Positions 1 through 5,158 of a stretch of DNA of 5,158 bases are shown here, one piece after another (the stretch's first letter is position 1; each line of letters begins with the position of its first letter). Made by a program: the position numbers and the translations under genes. Source of the DNA: Candidatus Zixiibacteriota bacterium (GTDB lineage: Bacteria; Zixibacteria; MSB-5A5; GN15; JACZUZ01); NCBI GenBank assembly GCA_022572905.1, contig JACZUZ010000189.1, positions 1 to 5,158 of the forward strand. Reading direction: 5' to 3'. The notes under the pieces are model-generated. The model made no database searches, had not been told where the DNA came from, and saw only the letters and a program-made list of their open reading frames with translations.

Positions 1-18
1 GTTGTGGCCCAACAATGA
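1..18 (+). CDS. Possible 3' end of an upstream gene (last codons only)
   Basis: Reading from base 1 gives Val-Val-Ala-Gln-Gln followed by TGA at 16-18. This stop overlaps the ATG at 15-17 in an ATGA arrangement, the usual sign of translational coupling inside an operon. The next gene pair in the window uses the same kind of overlap (GTGA at 992-995), which makes a coding frame here more believable. Only five residues are visible, so nothing can be said of the product. A second frame runs to a TAA at 26-28 and cannot be excluded. Confidence 0.3.
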   Translation, partial: VVAQQ

Positions 19-995
19 TAGAAAATAAGTCAAGAGCAATTCCCTTGATCGGCATTTTAACGGTTCTCATCCTGTGTCCTCTGACCGAGGTAGTCTACGG
101 AGGAACGTTCTACACAAACAGAGACAGCGCGGCGGCATGGACGAGAGACGCAGATCTACGCGAGCAGGCCCCCGTCCAAAACCGTGGAACATTACCCTCG
201 CTTTCATTCGGATGGGCCCTCATCTTTCCTCCTGACACAGTAGCATATCATGTCATAATGCAGGACACGCTTGTGTCAACGGGTGATACAACGTCCGATG
301 GGGATGGAATACCGGCCGGAATGCAGATAACAGATTGCACACTCTGGGTGGAAATGAGCGTCCAGGCTCTCAATGGTACTGAAATCATATTTGATATTCA
401 TGCGCTGGATTCAGGATGGAATGAAAATGACGGTATCAACGCGGTGTCATGGGATAGTTCCCGGCAAGGCCAGGCCTGGACGACACCCGGTGGCACAAAG
501 ACTCTGGTTTTGGAGAATGCGTTTTCTTATCAAAAAATTGACGCAGATAGTTTCTACTGGCGAACTGATGTAGGAGGAATTCTAACAAAGTGGAAAAACA
601 AAGCTGTGATTGTCGGTACGGGAGACTCGTTTCCAATACCGATCCCGCTGAGCGTCGCTCAGGGCATTTACCAAGGCACAACTTTCGGCGCATTATTTCG
701 AAATCAAGACAGCCTGGGTGTGACGTTTCAAATCATTTCGAGTGAACACACATCTGTGGCAGGCAGGCCGATTTGGAGCTGGAATTACACCGATGGAAAA
801 ACACCAATACGCAGACGCCGCGCGCTCACCCAGGAGTCACTCTCGTTTGTTGCGCCAGCGAGCGTGGAGCGTTTTGTAGTAAACGTATCAATGTTGCAAG
901 AGAAAAGAAGGTGTTTCCGTGCGCTGAATCAAGAAATGTTCCACAGAAGTTTGCAACAAGAGAATTCAATAGGATATCAATTGGGGGTAAAGTGA
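15..995 (+). CDS. Exported DNRLRE-like beta-rich protein, possibly phage-structural or surface
   Basis: Predicted 326-residue exported protein. Residues 1-29 form a signal peptide: a charged start, a hydrophobic core (LIGILTVLIL) and a cleavable VYG end. The core contains a Cys, but the residue before it is Leu, so it is not a good lipobox. Residues about 100-260 are Trp- and Asp-rich, with spaced SGWNENDG, SWD and WTTPGG elements. This resembles the DNRLRE-type beta-sandwich domain of extracellular and phage structural proteins, ending at RPIWSWNYTD (251-260). From residue 263 the composition changes to a basic tail that begins with four consecutive Arg (266-269) and has no visible domain. 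The ATG at 15 is chosen because it overlaps an upstream stop; no clear Shine-Dalgarno is visible in the 14 preceding bases. The stop overlaps the next start (GTGA), so the two genes are probably co-translated and act together. The function is not established; the domain call rests on pattern only. Confidence 0.7.
   Translation: MIENKSRAIPLIGILTVLILCPLTEVVYGGTFYTNRDSAAAWTRDADLREQAPVQNRGTLPSLSFGWALIFPPDTVAYHVIMQDTLVSTGDTTSDGDGIPAGMQITDCTLWVEMSVQALNGTEIIFDIHALDSGWNENDGINAVSWDSSRQGQAWTTPGGTKTLVLENAFSYQKIDADSFYWRTDVGGILTKWKNKAVIVGTGDSFPIPIPLSVAQGIYQGTTFGALFRNQDSLGVTFQIISSEHTSVAGRPIWSWNYTDGKTPIRRRRALTQESLSFVAPASVERFVVNVSMLQEKRRCFRALNQEMFHRSLQQENSIGYQLGVK
983..988 (+). promoter_or_regulatory. G-rich ribosome binding site supporting the GTG start at 992
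   Basis: A run of five G followed by T (983-988) lies four bases before the GTG at 992-994. It is an imperfect, closely spaced Shine-Dalgarno. Together with the overlap with the preceding TGA and the Lys-Lys-Ile-Leu that follows, a typical signal peptide opening, it favours GTG 992 over the upstream TTG at 773 or the internal ATG at 1016. The weak site suggests that translation relies on coupling to the gene in front. Confidence 0.4.
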
Positions 996-2515
996 AAAAA
1001 ATACTGACGGCGATTATGGTAGTGGTCGCATTGACAACGTCCATGAGTACGGCGCAAATCGTTAACAATTCAAGCGTCGGCGAAACCAGCGAGGACTCGC
1101 TCACAATAATAGCTCTTTCTTTGGACAGTCTGGGTTCCCCGTCTTCCGCTGATTCGTTTTTTGTTGTCGTATTCGGAGGAGGGAAAACAAACAGCTTCGT
1201 GTTCGCCGATAGCGGCTCCGCTACGATGATAGGGCTTGATACGGTACGGGTGGGGGGTGTGACATACTACTATTACAGTCGCAAAATATCAGACATTGAT
1301 GGCGACGGTTCTCCCGGATATTATTCCGGATTTGTGACCGCAAAATCAAACTCACTGGCGCTTAGCTCCATCTCCAGATTTGACTTTCAAATTGTCGGTT
1401 GGGAACTGGATGACATGGGCGATTCAAGCGGGATCGCAGCTGTCCATGCGAAGGCGACGCACGATACGCTTGATGCGGGCTTTGCGACGTTAAGTCCGGT
1501 TACCGTTGGGGCAATGCAGACGGACGTGATAACGGACGCCTCTATTGCGAATCTGGCGATAGATATTGATGAATTCACCGGAACGTATGCGACTGTTCAA
1601 TTTGAAGGCGCCGTCATGACAGGCGCGCTTCTGGACGGCTCGTGGAAAACAGCCATCTGGGGGCTTGATACGAGTCTGGTAAGCGTTGGATTTGGGGCTA
1701 TGCTCAAAGATGTAGACAAATACAAAGCGCAGGGATTTTCCACATTCGACGAAACAACCGATTCTGTTTTCACCAAGGGTGGCGCGGTGGATTCAAATCG
1801 CACTGAACAAGGAGGAGGGTCCGACTCGACTTCTATTTCACGATGGGTTTGGAACACACCGTCGGCGAATCACATTAACAGCGGCAGTTTTGGCGACTAT
1901 CTTGACGCGAAGATCTCAGGAGTCAGCGGAGGATTGGGCGCGTTTTCTGTTAGTGTGATAGCGTATGACAGCGCCAACGCGCAAGTTGTGCCGGGAGCTA
2001 AGGTGACGATACATAACATAGACCAAACAGCCACTCTCGCCCTCGGGGCCACAAACACCGCCGGAGCGGCGACATTTAATCTCGACGCCGATTCGTTTCT
2101 GGTAGTCGTGACAAACCACGCGTATTCGTTTCCGGCCTTTGATACAATTGTTGTTACTGGCGCCCAGAGAGACACCTCCAAAGGATTCCCTCTGGACCCG
2201 GGTACTCCGGTTGACCCCAATCTCACCAGAGTTTACGCATATCTAAGAAACATTTCTAACGCTCCCGACAAAGGCGCAATTGTTCGCGCCTACCTCCCGG
2301 CCGGTGTCGCGCAAACTTCAGGATCAATCATATCGCCTTTCGCGCTTTCGGCAACTGCGGATAGTCTTGGATATGTATTTCTTGATCTGATTCCAAACGC
2401 CGATCTAACTCCGGATACAACAAAGTATGAATTTACAATATATCGCACAGACGGGACAATACTTCGAAAGAGACTAATAGTGCCTGACAGCGCAAATTGG
2501 CGGCTCGTATGGTAG
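992..2515 (+). CDS. Exported multidomain beta-sandwich protein with phage fibre-like motif
   Basis: Predicted 507-residue protein read from GTG 992. Residues 1-21 are a clear Sec signal peptide (MKKILTAI..., cut after STA). The open frame extends upstream to 773, but that part overlaps the preceding gene and lacks protein-like character. The mature protein is rich in Ser, Thr, Asp and Gly, with no Cys visible. An Asp-rich DIDGDG stretch (101-106) may bind calcium but is not a complete EF-hand. Residues 285-309 carry W.WN...A.H followed by INSGSFGDYLDAKIS, which I recall from tail- or fibre-type proteins of uncultured phages. Residues about 318-390 (PGAKVTI, TNTAGAATFNLDADSF, VVVTNHAY) look like a carboxypeptidase-regulatory-like or Ig-like beta-sandwich. 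A second such unit spans about 412-500 and ends in a VPDSANW motif. It overlaps the preceding gene by four bases and is followed by a terminator, so it is the last gene of its operon. A role as a secreted adhesive or structural protein is inferred, not shown. Confidence 0.75.
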   Translation: MKKILTAIMVVVALTTSMSTAQIVNNSSVGETSEDSLTIIALSLDSLGSPSSADSFFVVVFGGGKTNSFVFADSGSATMIGLDTVRVGGVTYYYYSRKISDIDGDGSPGYYSGFVTAKSNSLALSSISRFDFQIVGWELDDMGDSSGIAAVHAKATHDTLDAGFATLSPVTVGAMQTDVITDASIANLAIDIDEFTGTYATVQFEGAVMTGALLDGSWKTAIWGLDTSLVSVGFGAMLKDVDKYKAQGFSTFDETTDSVFTKGGAVDSNRTEQGGGSDSTSISRWVWNTPSANHINSGSFGDYLDAKISGVSGGLGAFSVSVIAYDSANAQVVPGAKVTIHNIDQTATLALGATNTAGAATFNLDADSFLVVVTNHAYSFPAFDTIVVTGAQRDTSKGFPLDPGTPVDPNLTRVYAYLRNISNAPDKGAIVRAYLPAGVAQTSGSIISPFALSATADSLGYVFLDLIPNADLTPDTTKYEFTIYRTDGTILRKRLIVPDSANWRLVW

Positions 2516-2535
2516 TCCTAAATAATACGCCGCAA

Positions 2536-2572
2536 AAAAGCCCTGACCCGATGCGTTCGGATCAGGGCTTTT
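2536..2572. terminator. Bidirectional Rho-independent terminator between convergent genes
   Basis: AAAAGCCCTGA (2536-2546) pairs perfectly with its complement at 2562-2572. After one C-A mismatch, CCGA (2548-2551) pairs with TCGG (2557-2560) around the five-base loop TGCGT. Read on the plus strand, the stem ends in four T, 21 bases after the stop at 2515. Read on the minus strand it ends in six T (2539 down to 2534), 43 bases past the stop at 2615. It therefore fits as a shared terminator and should be stronger for the minus-strand transcript. Confidence 0.9.
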
Positions 2573-2614
2573 CAACATGATCTCTAAAGTTACGAAATTA
2601 TTAGCGTCGATTAT

Positions 2615-5026
2615 CTATTGGCAAGGGTCCGGGCCTGCGCCAAACAACCAGTTAATATAATACACTAAATCTCCGGTATTGAATTCGTCGCTACAGTTGA
2701 GGTCTGCCCGGAAAGCTCCACCAACCGGCTCAGGACCACCCAAGAAGTAATTCACCAGATAAAGCACATCATCAACATTTGTAGTTTTGTTTCCGTCGTA
2801 ATCCCCGAGCAACAGGATGCATGAGTTCTGGAACAACTGAGTATGAAAGCCTTCCAGATTCGTAAGGTCGGACAGCTCTACTGTCAGGAAATACAGCGAG
2901 TCATCGGTCAGACCATCCGGACCGAATGCTAATGTCAGTTGAGAGCCTGGAATTGGATGGGAAGGGATCGGGGTTCTGCCGGGGACTACCCAGCCACTTG
3001 GCAGGAGAAACGCGATTATCTCAACATCAGTCCATACATTTTCATAAAGGACCTGCGCAGATCCGTCTCCCAAAGTGTCCCACAGTAAATCTTTTGTAGT
3101 TTCGTCAAACGGATCCGAAACCGTGATAGTCAATATTCCCTCAGGTGTAGGTCTGCCTTTGGCTCCGTCAACTGCAAGCCAGCGCCCGGGCGAACCAGCG
3201 ATACCTATCATAGCCAAAGCGCCGACCTCTTCAATTCTATTGCGCAGCTCGGCGTAACTCGGTTGGCGTGTATACGTAAGTTTCAGTTGGCTGAAGCCTA
3301 TTATCGCGAGTTCGTTGCGGAATCCTTCTATGAACCGGAAATCATCCGTGCCCAGATTCTCGCGAGTCAGCATGAAATCAGCCAGCAACTCAGCGGTAGC
3401 GGTGATAGTCATTGGCGTTCCCCCGCCCATTGACTGAGTGAATCCCTGATCAAACCAGTATTTGATCGCGATAGCGCCAACTGCAGGTCCGCCATAGTAG
3501 TCACCAAATTCACCATTCGCGGCCAAGTTACCGTCAAGCGCGTTGCCGTTCGCGTCACCGAAAGCGAATTGATCGACGTTGATTAGCGACTTGGAGTGAA
3601 CCAAAGACGCAGGCTTTCTGAAGTAAACAACCAGCGACGCATTTTCGTCAGGGTTTGTGTAGGTCACCGTTGTCGTACTACAGAAAACGTCAAAGTAAGA
3701 GTGCGAAGTCAATATTGGAACTGGCGGAGTTGGCTCAAGATAAACATTGATTGAATCGGCCACTTCTCGTCCGAGTGTGTCATAAAAGGCCGCTTTGAGT
3801 GAATAATCCCCTTCCGGCATTGAGCTGAAATCCCAAAAGTAGGAATATCCTGCGCCCGGCCCGTTCACGATTGCTTTTCTGACAGTAGTAGACTTGTCAG
3901 CGTCAACTCCCAGTCTAATCCAGCCGCTTCCGCCATCGTACCAGAAGACCGCGCTGTCTATGATCTTACTTCCGGCCGCTTCGCCGATCCAGAAATCCAT
4001 AGAGCTGTAGAGAGTGTCTTTGTCTCTGGGTCCGATAAAAGCCACTGACGGCTCCGGCTCCGGTGGCTCTCCTCCCGGCTCGCCGACAGAGTAAAAAATT
4101 AGACTGCCGTCAAAATCAAAACAGTTCGCGCATGTGTCGGCGTCAGGCGGACCATTATAACAGCAGTGATTTGATAGATAAGCCTCGTGTCTGACCGCTG
4201 TGTCATCTCCCAAATCCAAGAAGCCGACTAAAGTGTCATAGAAGTTATAGTTTCTACAAAGAACCTGAAAACCGTCGGTTATCAACTCAAGACCCGACTC
4301 GATGAAAACCGTGTCTTCAAAGTGTAGTCCTAGGAAATATGGCCCGTTTACTACGACAGGTGAATCAAGAGGAACAACGACGTCATAAATGTTCGCGCTC
4401 GGGAAATTGATAAATCCACTCAAATTAGAATGAATAACTTCGCCGGGTATCGGGCAGGTTGAGTCAACACTCAAATCCACCGCTTCAATTTCAACCCTTA
4501 TAGGAATACTGACAGCAGTTCCTACTTGAAGAATGAAGTGAACTTCTGTAATCGTAAAAGGATACGCCCCCGGGCAGAGCTCTTCCGGGTCCTGATAGAC
4601 ATTGTAAACTTCATTTCCAATAATCCAGCCGAAGATTCGCCATGCGGGCAGGCCGGCATGCTGAATTGTGCAGACTCTTATGGCCGACAAAGTAGCAAGA
4701 GGCGCCCAGGCGTTGATGTCGCTTCCATTCAGGGACAATCCTTTGATCGTGGTCTGCTCGTCGATCCTTTCTACACGAATCTTATCACCGGATGTAGATT
4801 TCGAATTCTCCGCTAACACTGAGCTAGCCAACATGAGAAAAAAGATTGCGCTGATCACGAGAGCGGCAAATCCAAATCTAAGAGTATTTGCAAAAACATA
4901 CTTTTCCCGCGAGAAAGTTTCGCATTTCGCTACTTCATGACCGACGCTACCGGTTCGACCGGTGCGACCGGAGCGACCGGTTCGAGCGACTTTTCGATTT
5001 CTGAGCGATTCCATTCTAATCTTCAT
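2615..5026 (-). CDS. Secreted protein with degenerate C39-like peptidase and dockerin-like domains
   Basis: Predicted 803-residue exported protein. Residues 1-49 form an unusual Arg/Gly-rich extension. Residues 50-72 are a hydrophobic signal segment ending in SSVLA, so the mature chain probably starts at Glu73. Residues about 90-315 are a beta-rich region with several Cys (CCYNGPPDADTCANC near 288-302), followed by the linker GGEPPEPEPS. About 326-430 resembles an Ig-like domain. About 433-672 resembles a C39-type papain-fold peptidase (DYYGGPAVGAIAIKYW, later GRWLAVDGAKG and SDPFD). The expected Cys is Gly512 and the expected His is Arg615, so it is probably non-catalytic. Residues 741-803 hold two dockerin-like calcium loops (D742, D744, N746, N750, D753; then D775, N777, N783, D786). 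No ATG, GTG or TTG start lies between Met5 and the signal core, and an in-frame TAA stands just upstream, so Met1 at 5026 is used (Met5 is the only alternative). The gene appears monocistronic in this window and converges on the plus-strand operon. A ligand-binding or assembly role at the surface or outside the cell is inferred. Confidence 0.8.
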   Translation of the reverse strand: MKIRMESLRNRKVARTGRSGRTGRTGSVGHEVAKCETFSREKYVFANTLRFGFAALVISAIFFLMLASSVLAENSKSTSGDKIRVERIDEQTTIKGLSLNGSDINAWAPLATLSAIRVCTIQHAGLPAWRIFGWIIGNEVYNVYQDPEELCPGAYPFTITEVHFILQVGTAVSIPIRVEIEAVDLSVDSTCPIPGEVIHSNLSGFINFPSANIYDVVVPLDSPVVVNGPYFLGLHFEDTVFIESGLELITDGFQVLCRNYNFYDTLVGFLDLGDDTAVRHEAYLSNHCCYNGPPDADTCANCFDFDGSLIFYSVGEPGGEPPEPEPSVAFIGPRDKDTLYSSMDFWIGEAAGSKIIDSAVFWYDGGSGWIRLGVDADKSTTVRKAIVNGPGAGYSYFWDFSSMPEGDYSLKAAFYDTLGREVADSINVYLEPTPPVPILTSHSYFDVFCSTTTVTYTNPDENASLVVYFRKPASLVHSKSLINVDQFAFGDANGNALDGNLAANGEFGDYYGGPAVGAIAIKYWFDQGFTQSMGGGTPMTITATAELLADFMLTRENLGTDDFRFIEGFRNELAIIGFSQLKLTYTRQPSYAELRNRIEEVGALAMIGIAGSPGRWLAVDGAKGRPTPEGILTITVSDPFDETTKDLLWDTLGDGSAQVLYENVWTDVEIIAFLLPSGWVVPGRTPIPSHPIPGSQLTLAFGPDGLTDDSLYFLTVELSDLTNLEGFHTQLFQNSCILLLGDYDGNKTTNVDDVLYLVNYFLGGPEPVGGAFRADLNCSDEFNTGDLVYYINWLFGAGPDPCQ
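4940..4984. repeat. Five-unit 9-bp tandem repeat inside the coding start
   Basis: On the plus strand, four head-to-tail 9-base units (ACCGGTTCG, ACCGGTGCG, ACCGGAGCG, ACCGGTTCG) fill 4949-4984, and a diverged fifth unit occupies 4940-4948. In the minus-strand frame each unit gives three residues: Arg-Thr-Gly, Arg-Ser-Gly, Arg-Thr-Gly, Arg-Thr-Gly, then Ser-Val-Gly (residues 15-29). Because the period is a multiple of three, changes in copy number would keep the frame. It looks like a small minisatellite that expanded within, or was captured into, the N-terminal extension. Confidence 0.85.
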
Positions 5027-5036
5027 AGCCGTTTAG

Positions 5037-5042
5037 TCCCTT
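5037..5042 (-). promoter_or_regulatory. Probable Shine-Dalgarno for the start at 5026
   Basis: On the minus strand AAGGGA ends ten bases before the ATG at 5026. It is a moderate match at slightly long spacing. No comparable site precedes the second Met codon at 5014, which favours Met1. Confidence 0.4.
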
Positions 5043-5063
5043 CACAATTCTTCCTTAATAAAC

Positions 5064-5069
5064 ATTATA
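5064..5069 (-). promoter_or_regulatory. Possible -10 box for the minus-strand secreted gene
   Basis: The minus strand reads TATAAT here, a perfect match to the bacterial -10 consensus, about 38 bases before the ATG at 5026. That would place a transcription start near 5057 and give a short leader of about 30 bases. No convincing -35 element lies 16-19 bases upstream; that stretch is the GC-rich stem-loop at 5070-5112. The promoter may depend on an activator or another sigma factor, or the match may be fortuitous. Confidence 0.35.
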
Positions 5070-5112
5070 GTCTGGCTTCACCCGGGAAGGCTAATCGGGC
5101 CTTTCGGGAGAC
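5070..5112. other. GC-rich stem-loop upstream of the minus-strand gene
   Basis: Three nested helices can be drawn. GTCT (5070-5073) pairs with AGAC (5109-5112), CCCG (5081-5084) pairs with CGGG (5105-5108), and AAGGC (5087-5091) pairs with GCCTT (5099-5103) around a seven-base loop. The helices are separated by small asymmetric internal loops. No T-run follows on either strand, so it is not a standard terminator. It abuts the possible -10 box. It may be an operator, a structured leader transcribed from a promoter further upstream, or a chance fold. It matches no riboswitch class I recognise. Confidence 0.35.
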
Positions 5113-5158
5113 CTAAAATAGTATTCACAGATCTTATACTTCTTATATCGAGCGAGCG

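Noticed and set aside
45..89. Lipoprotein signal in the first plus-strand protein
   Set aside because: The only Cys (residue 21) follows Ile-Leu, not a small residue, and the segment continues to a better signal peptidase I site near residue 29.
773..991. N-terminal extension of the second plus-strand gene back to a TTG at 773
   Set aside because: It would overlap the preceding gene by over 200 bases, has no ribosome site, and buries a textbook signal peptide 73 residues inside the protein.
826..1104. Minus-strand open frame across the junction of the two plus-strand genes
   Set aside because: It is antisense to the signal peptide region of a well-supported gene and its translation has no domain character; the hydrophobic part mirrors the opposite-strand coding.
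1387..2226. Several minus-strand open frames (1387-1578, 1597-1857, 1897-2226, 1916-2119)
   Set aside because: They lie wholly inside the 992-2515 gene, overlap each other, and lack ribosome sites or recognisable motifs.
4526..4940. Two overlapping plus-strand open frames (4526-4816 and 4668-4940)
   Set aside because: Both are antisense to the signal peptide and first domain of the secreted protein and show no protein-like features.
4940..4984. CRISPR array
   Set aside because: The units are 9 bases and directly adjacent, with no spacers; this is a simple tandem repeat in a coding region.
5026..5112. Cyclic-di-GMP or other known riboswitch before the minus-strand gene
   Set aside because: The GGCAAACC and GCAAAGCC core elements of the c-di-GMP-I class are absent, and no other class pattern I know fits the fold.

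Overview
The window looks like a piece of a Gram-negative, moderate-GC bacterial genome, or of a prophage or phage-like element inside one. The best taxonomic clue is the C-terminal dockerin-type tail of the minus-strand gene (GDYDGN...LVNYFLGGPEP, then a second EF-hand-like repeat ending in GAGPDPC). In my recollection this style is abundant in Zixibacteria and related FCB-group lineages. The assignment is an inference; no marker gene is present.

Layout: two plus-strand genes (15-995 and 992-2515) overlap by four bases (GTGA). The first also starts on an ATGA overlap with a frame that enters from the left edge, so this is the downstream end of a tightly packed operon. Both proteins begin with export-type signal peptides. 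Protein 1 has a DNRLRE-like beta-rich body. Protein 2 carries a W.WN...A.H...GSFG..LDA.IS segment that I associate with tail or fibre-type proteins of uncultured phages, followed by two beta-sandwich, carboxypeptidase-regulatory-like units. The pair could be the end of a phage-like structural cassette or a secreted surface-protein operon. The signal peptides argue against ordinary tail proteins.

A strong hairpin at 2536-2572 closes the plus-strand operon and also terminates the convergent minus-strand gene (5026-2615). That gene encodes an 803-residue secreted multidomain protein. In order it has a long Arg/Gly-rich N-terminal extension with a 9-bp tandem repeat, a signal peptide, a beta-sandwich region, a Pro/Glu linker, an Ig-like domain, a papain-like C39-type domain that appears to have lost both its catalytic Cys and His, and a dockerin-like pair. 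A possible -10 box and a stem-loop lie in the 132 bases upstream of it.

No RNA gene, insertion sequence, CRISPR array or attachment site was recognised. The most interesting points are the apparent pseudo-peptidase domain, the phage-like motif in proteins with export signals, and the repeat-built extension in front of the signal peptide.
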